Counted from the stretch's first letter, positions 1-9,155 are shown. The stretch: DNA of 64,000 nucleotides from Mongoliitalea daihaiensis (GCF_021596945.1 NZ_CP063779.1:4128001-4192000); one strand, 5' to 3'. Notes: generated by a model from the letters alone, not told the origin. Numbers and translations are program-made.

Positions 1-2632
1 TCTGTTTTAACAATCTCGATAGATGGATTGCTCGCAATTGGAGTTTCTACGCTGTCATCGTCTCCTACTTCTTCTCCGTTTGGTGCATTACCGCCAACAG
101 TTGCCACGTTCAACACGCTACCTCTGTCAACATCTGCCTGATCTACTGTGTAAGTAGCTGTCAAGGTCACCTGAGCAGTTGGTGCCAAGCTTCCAATCAC
201 TTGGTTGATGATGCCTGCCAACTCATCGTTCACAACAACATTCTCCAAGGTTACATTACCTGTGTTAGTGACTGTCAACGTGTAGTTGATCTCATCACCA
301 GCTCCAGCTACTGTGGAACCGTTATCTGTTTTAACAATCTCGATAGATGGATTGCTCGCAATTGGAGTTTCTACGCTATCATCGTCTCCTACTTCTTCTC
401 CGTTTGGTGCATTACCGCCAACAGTTGCCACGTTCAACACGCTACCTCTATCAACATCTGCCTGATCTACTGTGTAAGTAGCTGTCAAGGTCACCTGAGC
501 AGTTGGTGCCAAGGTTCCAATCACTTGGTTGATGATGCCTGCCAACTCATCGTTCACAACTACATTCTCCAAGGTTACATTACCTGTGTTAGTGACTGTC
601 AACGTGTAGTTGATCTCATCACCAGCTCCAGCTACTGTGGAACCGTTATCTGTTTTAACAATCTCGATAGATGGGTTGCTCGCAATTGGAGTTTCTACGC
701 TGTCATCGTCTCCTACTTCTTCTCCGTTTGGTGCATTACCGCCAACAGTTGCCACGTTCAACACGCTACCTCTATCAACATCTGCCTGATCTACTGTGTA
801 AGTAGCTGTCAAGGTCACCTGAGCAGTTGGTGCCAAGGTTCCAATCACTTGGTTGATGATGCCTGCCAACTCATCGTTCACAACTACATTCTCCAAGGTT
901 ACATTACCTGTGTTAGTGACTGTCAACGTGTAGTTGATCTCATCACCAGCTCCAGCTACTGTGGAACCGTTATCTGTTTTAACAATCTCGATAGATGGGT
1001 TGCTCGCAATTGGAGTTTCTACGCTGTCATCGTCTCCTACTTCTTCTCCGTTTGGTGCATTACCGCCAACAGTTGCCACGTTCAAAACGCTACCTCTATC
1101 AACATCTGCCTGATCTACTGTGTAAGTAGCTGTCAAGGTCACCTGAGCAGTTGGTGCCAAGGTTCCAATCACTTGGTTGATGATGCCTGCCAACTCATCG
1201 TTCACAACTACATTCTCCAAGGTTACATTACCTGTGTTAGTGACTGTCAACGTGTAGTTGATCTCGTCACCAGCTCCAGCTACTGTGGAACCGTTATCTG
1301 TTTTAACAATCTCGATAGATGGGTTGCTCGCAATTGGAGTTTCTACGCTGTCATCGTCTCCTACTTCTTCTCCGTTTGGTGCATTACCGCCAACAGTTGC
1401 CACGTTCAACACGCTGCCTCTATCAACATCTGCCTGATCTACTGTGTAAGTAGCTGTCAAGGTCACCTGAGCAGTTGGTGCCAAGCTTCCAATCACTTGG
1501 TTGATGATGCCTGCCAACTCATCGTTCACAACAACATTCTCCAAGGTTACATTACCGGTGTTAGTGACTGTCAACGTGTAGTTGATCTCGTCACCAGCTC
1601 CAGCTACTGTGGAACCATTATCTGTTTTAACAATCTCGATAGATGGATTGCTCGCAATTGGAGTTTCTACACTGTCATCGTCTCCTACTTCTTCTCCGTT
1701 TGGTGCATTACCGCCAACAGTTGCCACGTTCAACACGCTGCCTCTATCAACATCTGCCTGATCTACTGTGTAAGTAGCTGTCAAGGTCACCTGAGCAGTT
1801 GGTGCCAAGCTTCCAATCACTTGGTTGATGATGCCTGCCAACTCATCGTTCACAACAACATTCTCCAAGGTTACATTACCTGTGTTAGTGACTGTCAACG
1901 TGTAGTTGATCTCATCACCAGCTCCAGCTACTGTGGAACCGTTATCTGTTTTAACAATCTCGATAGATGGGTTGCTCGCAATTGGAGTTTCTACGCTGTC
2001 ATCGTCTCCTACTTCTTCTCCGTTTGGTGCATTACCGCCAACAGTTGCCACGTTCAACACGCTGCCTCTATCAACATCTGCCTGATCTACTGTGTAAGTA
2101 GCTGTCAAGGTCACCTGAGCAGTTGGTGCCAAGCTTCCAATCACTTGGTTGATGATGCCTGCCAACTCATCGTTCACAACAACATTCTCCAAGGTTACAT
2201 TACCTGTGTTAGTGACTGTCAACGTGTAGTTGATCTCGTCACCAGCATTCGCTACTGTGGAACCATTATCTGTTTTAACAATCTCGATAGATGGGTTGCT
2301 CGCAATTGGAGTTTCTACGCTGTCATCGTCTCCTACTTCTTCTCCGTTTGGTGCATTACCGCCAACAGTTGCCACGTTCAACACGCTGCCTCTATCAACA
2401 TCTGCCTGATCTACTGTGTAAGTAGCTGTCAAGGTCACCTGAGCAGTTGGTGCCAAGGTTCCAATCACTTGGTTGATGATGCCTGCCAACTCATCGTTCA
2501 CAACTACATTCTCCAAGGTTACATTACCTGTGTTAGTGACTGTCAACGTGTAGTTGATCTCGTCACCAGCTCCAGCTACTGTGGAACCATTATCTGTTTT
2601 AACAATCTCGATAGATGGATTGCTCGCAATTA
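1..2632 (-). repeat. Eight tandem 324-bp near-identical coding repeats
   Basis: The block starting tctgttttaa recurs at 1, 325, 649, 973, 1297, 1621, 1945 and 2269, with a last partial start at 2593, an exact 324-bp (108-residue) period. Each unit encodes one DUF11-like module beginning NPSIEIVKTDNG. Units differ by only a handful of bases. The period is a multiple of three, so copy-number change keeps the frame. The array continues past the left edge. Confidence 0.97.
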
Positions 2633-5600
2633 ATATGATAGTCTCATCGTCTGTAGCGACTAATTCACAGCCCAATACACAAGTACCTGTTGCAGTTGCA
2701 ACATTTGTGATTGGCGTGCCTCTGTCAATATCTTCCTGAGTGACCAAATAGGTAGCTGTAAAAGTAACTGTCTGACCTGGCTCAACTCCATCTCTTGCAT
2801 CAGCTGTCACAAGTTCGGTTAATTGACCCAGTCCTGGGTGGTCATCTGTTACATTTATCTCATTGACTGTTACTGTACCAGCATTTCTTACTACATACGT
2901 GTAGGTAATGACATCTCCTGCTTCGACATTTGATGTCTTATCCGCTGTTTTCGTTATTCTGATTCTTGACGTAGTTTCATACGGCTGAATATCCTCATCC
3001 GTAGCTTCAACTTGCGCTCCTCCAAAATCAGCCGTTACAGTTGCTTCATTTCGGAAAGAAGTATTATTAATATCCGCTTGGGTCAGTGTGTATACTGCCG
3101 TAAAGGTAGTCGCATCCACTTGCCCAGGAGCAAGGGCAGTAATCGGTCCACCGGTAACATCTACCAACGGATCATTCACAACTACATTCGTCAAAGTGAC
3201 ATTTCCTGTATTTGTTACAGTGAATGTGTATGTAATCTGATCTCCAGCTGATGGTCTACCATTACTATTTGTAGTAACCAATGTACCAACCTTTGCAAGA
3301 CCAATAGACGCTTGCGCTTGAATTGGTGTAATCGTTTCGTCATCCGTATGAACTAAATCACAACCTAATACACAAGTACCTGTTGCAGTTGCAACATTTG
3401 TGATTGGCGTGCCTCTGTCAATATCTTCCTGAGTGACCAAATAGGTAGCTGTAAAAGTAACTGTCTGACCTGGCTCAACTCCATCTCTTGCATCAGCTGT
3501 TACAAGTTCACTTAATTGGCCTGTTCCAGGGTGTTCATCAGTAACATTAATATCATTCACTGTTACTGTGCCAGCATTTCTTACTACGTAGGTGTAGGTA
3601 ATAAGGTCTCCAGCAACAACATTTGTTCTCTTATCTGCTGTTTTTCTTACTCTGATTCTTGACGTAGTTTCATACGTCTGAATATCCTCATCCGTAGCTT
3701 CAACTTGCGCTCCTCCAAAATCAGCCGTTACAGTTGCTTCATTTCGGAAAGAAGTATTATTAATATCCGCTTGGGTCAGTGCGTATACTGCCGTAAAGGT
3801 AGTCGCATCCACTTGCCCAGGAGCAAGGGTGGTAATCGGTCCACCAATAACATCTACCAACGGATCATTCACAACTACATTCGTCAAAGTGACATTTCCC
3901 GTATTTGTTACAGTGAATGTGTATGTAATCTGATCTCCAGCTGATGGTCTACCATTACTATTTGTAGTAACCAATGTACCAACCTTTGCAAGACCAATAG
4001 AAGCTTGCGCTTGAATTGGTGTAATCGTTTCGTCATCCGTATGAACTAAATCACAACCTAATACACAAGTACCTGTTGCAGTAGCGACATTCGTGATTGG
4101 CGTGCCTCTGTCAATATCTTCCTGAGTGACCAAATAGGTAGCTGTAAAAGTAACTGTCTGACCTGGCTCAACTCCATCTCTTGCATCAGCTGTTACAAGT
4201 TCACTTAATTGGCCTGTTCCAAGGTGTTCATCAGTAACATTAATATCATTCACTGTTACTGTGCCAGCATTTCTTACTACGTAGGTGTAGGTAATAAGGT
4301 CTCCAGCAACAACATTTGTTCTCTTATCTGCTGTTTTTCTTACTCTGATTCTTGACGTAGTTTCATACGTCTGAATATCCTCATCCGTAGCTTCAACTTG
4401 CGTTCCTCCAAAATCAGCCGTTACAGTTGCTTCATTTCGGAAAGAAGTATTATTAATATCCGCTTGGGTCAGTGTGTATACTGCCGTAAAGGTAGTCGCA
4501 TCCACTTGCCCAGGAGCAAGGGTGGTAATCGGTCCACCGGTAACATCTACCAACGGATCATTCACAACTACATTCGTCAGAGTGACATTTCCTGTATTTG
4601 TTACAGTGAATGTGTATGTGATTTGATCACCTGCGGTTGGCCTACCATTACTATTGCCTGTTACTAAGGTACCAGCCTTTACTATGCTTATTCCTGATTC
4701 TCTAGTGATCGTGGTAGTTGCAGTATCCGTATTTGTTGCTCCTTCTGCACTAGTTACACCGACATTGTTTATAATATCAGCACCTGTATCAATATCTTCC
4801 TGCGTGGCTGCATAAGTTACTGTGAACTCTCTTGATGCACCGATAGCTAAGCTCTCGCCTCCATCAGCTGTCAAGATCTTTTCTGTACCATCCGGTAGAA
4901 CATCCGTAACAACCACACCTGTCAAGTTTACATTACCTTCGTTGCGGATGGTAACTGTATATGTCAAGGTCTGGGGTGAAGAAATATTGTCAATATCTAC
5001 CGTCTTACCTATAGAAATTACGGGGTTTTGACAAATATCAACTCTAGTAATCGTATCATCTTGAACAGTCAAGCCAGAAAGATCACTAACTTCTATATTT
5101 TCGAATGTTGCCGTAACTGTAGCTTGATTTTCAATAAAACCTCTTTCAAGATCAACTTCTCTAACTGGGTAAGAAGCTGTATAAGTCCAGATTTCATCCG
5201 TATCTAATAAGTTATTTCCATTGGTATCGCCACTGACAAAATTGATGGCAACAGATGGATTAACCTCATTAAACAATGGATCAACAATAGTGATATTCCC
5301 TAAAGGCTGATCTCCCACATTGGATACTTCAAAGGTATAAATCAATTCACCATTTGAAGGATCAAAACAACCACTTCCTTCTGATAAAAGAGACCCAATG
5401 GATTTAACCAAAGCAATCGCAGGAGGACAGAATTCTGATGAAGAAGTACCAACTACGGTAGCTACATTACCACATACAGAAGGTAAAGTAAAGTTTACGG
5501 AATTTGCCGTTGTAGGCAAATTAAAGGTTTGGGTCTGACTTGGTGCTAAAGTAATAGAACCGGTTTCAGCACCTCCGTTTGCGTTCCAATTCAGTATCAA

Positions 5601-6965
5601 CTCAAATGCATTGGTGTTCTGAATTTCAAAAGACCTTAAACTATTAGGACTAAATGAACAAACACCTGTAACTATTGGTCGGATAATACATCTATCAGGA
5701 CAGGAAGCTTTTACATCATTCTGAAAAGATCGATTGTTATTAAAAAATAGAGTAACTGTATTTGAACCAGAAACTGTAGTTGTCTCAAAAAATAGTTCAG
5801 AATTAGCCGGAACTGTAATAACTCCCTCTTGTGCATCACCAACAAGATTCCAAAACGCTTCTACATCAAAACTATTCGTATTTCTAATTCTCCATCTTCT
5901 AGTTTGTGTAGGATCATCAGAACAGAAAGATGTTAAAATCAAACGAGCTGGTACAATGAACGTCTCTTCAACGAAACAGCCAAGGCTATCTGTTATTCTG
6001 ACCTGATAAGTGCCAGCATTTATATTAGTTAAGTTTTGATTTGTACCTACTACTTGACCATCTCTAGTCCAAGAATAGGTTAAATTACCTTCTCCACCAG
6101 TTACTGTAATATTAATTGCGCCGTTACTATTGGTGCCAGCTGCTGGGTTGACTGTTCCTGCTATTGAAATAGATTCTGGAACTAAAACTTGTCTCGAAAT
6201 GGTGTTTGGAGCACTGACTCCATCACTAGCGGTTAATGTAACTGTGTATGTACCTGAACTTGCATACGTATGGGTAGGATTTACTTGGGAGCTGGTGTTT
6301 CCATCTCCAAAATTCCATACAAGGTTGTAATTAGCAGGAGCTCCACCAGTAGTTAAATTCGTAAATTTTACAGAGAGGTTTTCACATTCTGTCGCTGAAT
6401 CAAAATTAGCTACTAAAGGTGTATTCACAATAAAAGCAACTTCTGGAAAAGAACATTGAGAATTTCCAGCTGTTGAAGGGCAGGATTTATCATCATTTTG
6501 AGCAGCACCTGTATTCCAGTTAATATAAATATTTTCAACTTCCAGTTTATCACCAAAATTCCATGTAAAATCAGCTATTTTGAATGACTCACCATTGACA
6601 ACATTTCTTGTCTGACCGCTTGTATTTTCAACGACCACACAATTGGCTATTGTTTGCGAACGTACTCCGTTTATAAGAACATCAAACTGTATATGCGGAT
6701 TGTAGCCATTCCCACTGACTGCCCAAGTAGCCCAAATCTGACCAACAACAGGCTCTCCTATTTCCAATCCACTCATAGTAGCTGGATTGAAGCGTACCCC
6801 ATTCATATCTCTAAACTCGTAAGAGACCACTGTCAAATTCTGTTGACGACAGGCAGGATTATTAACAGTAAATGGATTAGTTGGTGTAATAATTTGGGAA
6901 TTACCCGCTAAGGCCCCAAACATCAAAAACACCAAAAACAGGTAAAATTTCATAGAATTATTCAT
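1..6965 (-). CDS. Giant secreted PKD/SprB/DUF11-repeat surface protein (C-terminus beyond window)
   Basis: About 2,320 residues are visible and the frame stays open to the left edge, so the C-terminus is missing. A signal peptide (MKFYLFLVFLMFGALAGNSQ) follows an ATG at 6965 that sits just after a GGAGAG; a second in-frame ATG lies at 6953. After a unique region of about 180 residues come a PKD domain (WNFGDGN near residue 218), a SprB-type repeat (about 262-333, GTYQVRITDS), two related beta-rich modules (about 340-515), and at least 16 DUF11-like modules with the core ITYTFTVTNTGNVTL. Such proteins are exported adhesins; in this phylum they usually use the type IX system, but the C-terminal sorting domain cannot be seen. 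The gene stands alone behind a long AT-rich leader. Surface or adhesion role is inferred from domains only. Confidence 0.88.
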   Translation of the reverse strand, partial: MNNSMKFYLFLVFLMFGALAGNSQIITPTNPFTVNNPACRQQNLTVVSYEFRDMNGVRFNPATMSGLEIGEPVVGQIWATWAVSGNGYNPHIQFDVLINGVRSQTIANCVVVENTSGQTRNVVNGESFKIADFTWNFGDKLEVENIYINWNTGAAQNDDKSCPSTAGNSQCSFPEVAFIVNTPLVANFDSATECENLSVKFTNLTTGGAPANYNLVWNFGDGNTSSQVNPTHTYASSGTYTVTLTASDGVSAPNTISRQVLVPESISIAGTVNPAAGTNSNGAINITVTGGEGNLTYSWTRDGQVVGTNQNLTNINAGTYQVRITDSLGCFVEETFIVPARLILTSFCSDDPTQTRRWRIRNTNSFDVEAFWNLVGDAQEGVITVPANSELFFETTTVSGSNTVTLFFNNNRSFQNDVKASCPDRCIIRPIVTGVCSFSPNSLRSFEIQNTNAFELILNWNANGGAETGSITLAPSQTQTFNLPTTANSVNFTLPSVCGNVATVVGTSSSEFCPPAIALVKSIGSLLSEGSGCFDPSNGELIYTFEVSNVGDQPLGNITIVDPLFNEVNPSVAINFVSGDTNGNNLLDTDEIWTYTASYPVREVDLERGFIENQATVTATFENIEVSDLSGLTVQDDTITRVDICQNPVISIGKTVDIDNISSPQTLTYTVTIRNEGNVNLTGVVVTDVLPDGTEKILTADGGESLAIGASREFTVTYAATQEDIDTGADIINNVGVTSAEGATNTDTATTTITRESGISIVKAGTLVTGNSNGRPTAGDQITYTFTVTNTGNVTLTNVVVNDPLVDVTGGPITTLAPGQVDATTFTAVYTLTQADINNTSFRNEATVTADFGGTQVEATDEDIQTYETTSRIRVRKTADKRTNVVAGDLITYTYVVRNAGTVTVNDINVTDEHLGTGQLSELVTADARDGVEPGQTVTFTATYLVTQEDIDRGTPITNVATATGTCVLGCDLVHTDDETITPIQAQASIGLAKVGTLVTTNSNGRPSAGDQITYTFTVTNTGNVTLTNVVVNDPLVDVIGGPITTLAPGQVDATTFTAVYALTQADINNTSFRNEATVTADFGGAQVEATDEDIQTYETTSRIRVRKTADKRTNVVAGDLITYTYVVRNAGTVTVNDINVTDEHPGTGQLSELVTADARDGVEPGQTVTFTATYLVTQEDIDRGTPITNVATATGTCVLGCDLVHTDDETITPIQAQASIGLAKVGTLVTTNSNGRPSAGDQITYTFTVTNTGNVTLTNVVVNDPLVDVTGGPITALAPGQVDATTFTAVYTLTQADINNTSFRNEATVTADFGGAQVEATDEDIQPYETTSRIRITKTADKTSNVEAGDVITYTYVVRNAGTVTVNEINVTDDHPGLGQLTELVTADARDGVEPGQTVTFTATYLVTQEDIDRGTPITNVATATGTCVLGCELVATDDETIILIASNPSIEIVKTDNGSTVAGAGDEINYTLTVTNTGNVTLENVVVNDELAGIINQVIGTLAPTAQVTLTATYTVDQADVDRGSVLNVATVGGNAPNGEEVGDDDSVETPIASNPSIEIVKTDNGSTVANAGDEINYTLTVTNTGNVTLENVVVNDELAGIINQVIGSLAPTAQVTLTATYTVDQADVDRGSVLNVATVGGNAPNGEEVGDDDSVETPIASNPSIEIVKTDNGSTVAGAGDEINYTLTVTNTGNVTLENVVVNDELAGIINQVIGSLAPTAQVTLTATYTVDQADVDRGSVLNVATVGGNAPNGEEVGDDDSVETPIASNPSIEIVKTDNGSTVAGAGDEINYTLTVTNTGNVTLENVVVNDELAGIINQVIGSLAPTAQVTLTATYTVDQADVDRGSVLNVATVGGNAPNGEEVGDDDSVETPIASNPSIEIVKTDNGSTVAGAGDEINYTLTVTNTGNVTLENVVVNDELAGIINQVIGTLAPTAQVTLTATYTVDQADVDRGSVLNVATVGGNAPNGEEVGDDDSVETPIASNPSIEIVKTDNGSTVAGAGDEINYTLTVTNTGNVTLENVVVNDELAGIINQVIGTLAPTAQVTLTATYTVDQADVDRGSVLNVATVGGNAPNGEEVGDDDSVETPIASNPSIEIVKTDNGSTVAGAGDEINYTLTVTNTGNVTLENVVVNDELAGIINQVIGTLAPTAQVTLTATYTVDQADVDRGSVLNVATVGGNAPNGEEVGDDDSVETPIASNPSIEIVKTDNGSTVAGAGDEINYTLTVTNTGNVTLENVVVNDELAGIINQVIGSLAPTAQVTLTATYTVDQADVDRGSVLNVATVGGNAPNGEEVGDDDSVETPIASNPSIEIVKT
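2633..4690 (-). repeat. Three 693-bp super-repeats, each with two alternating DUF11-like modules
   Basis: Identical landmarks lie 693 bp apart (for example 3012, 3705 and 4398). Each 231-residue unit holds an A module (core DQITYTFTVTNTGNV) and a B module (core GDLITYTYVVRNAGTV, with a CVLGCD cysteine pair near its end). The copies are nearly identical in DNA. Outer edges are approximate. The units are clearly diverged from the neighbouring 324-bp array, so they represent a separate expansion. Confidence 0.93.
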
Positions 6966-7488
6966 ATCTCTCCAAATTGGGATAGTAAACCTTGATTAAA
7001 CTGTGAACTAGATTTAAGAAAATCATTGCTGAAAAATTTAAAAGCTTTAAAGCTCATAAAAGCATTAAAAACTTTACTCTCTTTAGTGCATGAATGCAAA
7101 TTGATTGCATTTATTTTCTTTAAAGCAAACAACCGAAACATTGTAAATATCAGTTGCTTGAAGAGGAGTTGTAATTGTTTTCCCATAAACCTTTTTCGTA
7201 AATGCTTATTATTCAACCAGATAAACCCAAAATTTATGGAGAATTCCCTGAGAGTTGATTAATGAACGTATTTATTTGCTGTAAAAATACATTAATTTGC
7301 ATTTCATATCAAAGTAAATTCGAAAAATATTTTTAATGAAATGCTTTTTTTTTGTTACCAAATACATTTTTATGATTTTATCAGAAAATTCAGGCGGAAA
7401 AATGCAAATAATTCTTTAAAATAAAAAAAGTCCACTAACCAGATACTGGTAGTGGACTTTTAACACCATTCAACCCAATCAATTAACT
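6966..7488. other. 523-bp AT-rich gap upstream of the giant gene
   Basis: No convincing gene is present; short open frames on both strands here look like chance in AT-rich DNA. The region holds the leader and promoter of the giant gene, which I could not pin down, a weak 7-bp hairpin (AATGCAA/TTGCATT, 7093-7111), and the rhodanese terminator at its right end. Confidence 0.6.
7429..7458 (-). terminator. Intrinsic terminator, rhodanese operon
   Basis: A strong hairpin pairs AGTCCACT and ACCAG with CTGGT and AGTGGACT (one bulged A, 3-nt loop). On the minus strand it is followed by a long T-rich run (A-rich on the plus strand, 7420-7428). It lies about 30 bp after the rhodanese stop. T residues also follow on the plus side, so it could work in both directions. 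Confidence 0.85.
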
Positions 7489-7824
7489 TTAAACTATTTC
7501 AAACGGCCAACGCATAATTCCACCTGCCAAATTGAAGGTATTCTCAAATCCCATATCGGCCATCAAATCACAGGCTTGGCCACTCCTGTTGCCGCTTCGA
7601 CAATAGATGTAATACTTTTTATCTTTCGGTAAATTCTGAACCTGAGCAGTAAATGAAGGACTCATCATATCGATATTTCTTGCTCCTTTGAATTTACCTG
7701 ATTGAAATTCACCTACGGTACGTACATCAATTATAACGGCATCTTTTTCCTTCATACCCTTATTGAAATCTTCCGCTCCTAGATCTATATAATTTTTTGG
7801 TTTTGTCTTAAAGAAATTAAACAT
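7489..7824 (-). CDS. Single-domain rhodanese-like sulfurtransferase
   Basis: This 111-residue protein is one rhodanese domain without a signal peptide, so it is cytoplasmic. The active-site loop CRSGNRS carries the catalytic Cys75, and the domain opens with the typical VIIDVRTVGEF strand. Rhodaneses of this size carry a cysteine persulfide and pass sulfur to acceptors or thiols. It is the last gene of a likely three-gene unit after the fatty acid hydroxylase and a small membrane protein, 69 bp after the latter, and is followed by a strong terminator. The specific sulfur acceptor is unknown. Confidence 0.9.
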   Translation of the reverse strand: MFNFFKTKPKNYIDLGAEDFNKGMKEKDAVIIDVRTVGEFQSGKFKGARNIDMMSPSFTAQVQNLPKDKKYYIYCRSGNRSGQACDLMADMGFENTFNLAGGIMRWPFEIV

Positions 7825-7893
7825 GGTTTATTTGGTTTTATAAATTATGATAACAAATGTAAAAGAGGTAATTCTTTTAGAAAGTAACCTTCA

Positions 7894-8154
7894 TCACATT
7901 GGATTTTTGGGAGTAGTAAATACTTCCTGTTTTTTTAATTTTCCCGTCATCTTCAAAACAATTAGTCGTATCAATAAAACCCATGGAATCCCATGGAATA
8001 TAAAATCCAACCAATCCAACAACTCCATTCCTTTTGCTCCTCCTAAAATCCAACGAACCTTTCCTAAAATATGTGGTTCGGGGAAAAACGGAGCCAATCC
8101 TAAGGTTAAGGTCCATAAGATCACTAATCTCCAATTATTAATTGCCTGTTTCAT
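7894..8154 (-). CDS. Small conserved membrane protein, function unknown
   Basis: The 86-residue product begins MKQAINNWRLVILW and has two hydrophobic segments (about 8-24 and 50-66) separated by a loop with FFPEPHILGKVRWILGGAKG, which resembles a small membrane family I have seen in Bacteroidota. The start lies 9 bp after the fatty acid hydroxylase stop, indicating co-transcription. An overlapping frame of similar length (7877-8134) lacks this membrane pattern and was discarded. No function can be assigned; the neighbours suggest a role near membrane lipids. Confidence 0.72.
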   Translation of the reverse strand: MKQAINNWRLVILWTLTLGLAPFFPEPHILGKVRWILGGAKGMELLDWLDFIFHGIPWVLLIRLIVLKMTGKLKKQEVFTTPKNPM

Positions 8155-8163
8155 AGGTTACAT

Positions 8164-9063
8164 TTACAGCTCCTCTGACTGCTTGGGGTTCTTATTTTTG
8201 ATAAATGGATAGCTGATTTGTTGCCAAAAGGTTTGTGGATACTCCTCCATTCCTTCAAAGCCCAAGGCTTCATCTCTACCTTCGTGTGGAATATAATTGG
8301 TACCAAACAAATAATCCCAAACGCTCAGCGTAATGCCGTAGTTAACTCCGTACTTTCTGTCTTTTGGTAGCTCCTTTACGTGATGCCACAAATGCATAAT
8401 TGGATTATTAAAAATGTATTTCAAAGGGCCATAGGTAATTCGTAAATTTGCATGATTCAAATGCCCTATAGCTGTGGTGAAAATATGTACAATGAAAAAA
8501 TCAGTCAAACCAAAACCTATCATTGCTAATGGAATATACTGGGCTGTTTTATAAATAATTGTTTCCATCCAGTGGAAGCGTAGATGTGCCGCAAAACCCA
8601 TTTCCTCCACTGAATGATGTAATTTATGAAATTCCCAAAGCGCAGGTATTCGGTGTAACATGCGGTGCACGTTCCATTGTATGAAATCAGCTAAAAGAAA
8701 TAAAAGCAAAAACTGCCCCCATCTTGGCCATGTTTCTATTTGAAGTGCTGCTATATTGGTTATTCCAAATAAACCCAAAAAATCATTAAAAGCTTCTACT
8801 GCCACATTGGATATCGCATTGTAAGCAATTAAGGAAAACAAGAAATAATTGAAAAACATATAAAAGCCATCCAACCAAAAATCCTTTCGGAAAATCGCTT
8901 GTTGCTTTCTCCATGGAAATACTATTTCCAATAACCAAACGGCTACTGATAAGCCCAATAACCACCAGAAATAGTTTTTGACAGAAGGATAAAACATCTC
9001 ACTTACTAGGTAATTAAAGTACCCGTAATAAGAGTCTGCTATGATTTGAATGTATTTGGACAC
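8164..9063 (-). CDS. Sterol desaturase/fatty acid hydroxylase family membrane di-iron enzyme
   Basis: This 299-residue integral membrane protein carries the three histidine clusters of the fatty acid hydroxylase superfamily: H133xxxH137 (HRMLH), H146xxHH150 (HKLHH) and H224xxHH228 (HLWHH), which bind two irons for O2-dependent hydroxylation or desaturation of lipid chains. Hydrophobic segments lie near 32-50, 66-84, 115-131 and 175-200. It heads a unit with the small membrane protein and the rhodanese. A heptanucleotide array begins about 15 bp upstream of its start. The lipid substrate (sterol-like, fatty acyl or carotenoid) cannot be told from the sequence. Confidence 0.88.
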   Translation of the reverse strand: MSKYIQIIADSYYGYFNYLVSEMFYPSVKNYFWWLLGLSVAVWLLEIVFPWRKQQAIFRKDFWLDGFYMFFNYFLFSLIAYNAISNVAVEAFNDFLGLFGITNIAALQIETWPRWGQFLLLFLLADFIQWNVHRMLHRIPALWEFHKLHHSVEEMGFAAHLRFHWMETIIYKTAQYIPLAMIGFGLTDFFIVHIFTTAIGHLNHANLRITYGPLKYIFNNPIMHLWHHVKELPKDRKYGVNYGITLSVWDYLFGTNYIPHEGRDEALGFEGMEEYPQTFWQQISYPFIKNKNPKQSEEL

Positions 9064-9078
9064 GGAATTAGTAATTTG

Positions 9079-9155
9079 GTGATTAAGTGATTAGTGAATA
9101 GTGAGTAGTGAACAGTTAGCAGTGAGCAGTTAGCAACAGTGAGCAATTAGCAGTG
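9079..9155. repeat. Heptanucleotide array, consensus AGTGANN
   Basis: About ten imperfect 7-base units can be read in phase (AGTGATT, AGTGAAT, AGTGAGT, AGTGAAC, AGTTAGC, AGTGAGC and so on), interrupted once by AAC. Similar arrays lie at 12522, 13770 and 49275. Confidence 0.85.

Noticed and set aside
201-2633. An 810-codon open frame on the plus strand across the 324-bp array
   Set aside because: It is the antisense shadow of the repeat array: the 324-bp period is a multiple of three, so one open unit makes all units open. Its translation (Cys- and Ser-rich) has no domain, and the minus frame gives clear DUF11-like modules with a signal peptide.
6962-7262. Two short open frames (minus 84 codons, plus 78 codons) in the leader of the giant gene
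   Set aside because: Both are rich in Lys, Leu, Phe and Asn as expected from AT-rich DNA, overlap each other on opposite strands, and show no motif or start context.
7877-8134. Alternative minus frame over the small membrane protein gene
   Set aside because: It lacks hydrophobic segments and family resemblance; the other frame has two membrane helices and good spacing to the upstream stop.
9079-9155. Reading the heptamer arrays as a CRISPR
   Set aside because: Units are 7 bases long without unique spacers of constant length, and no cas genes are present.
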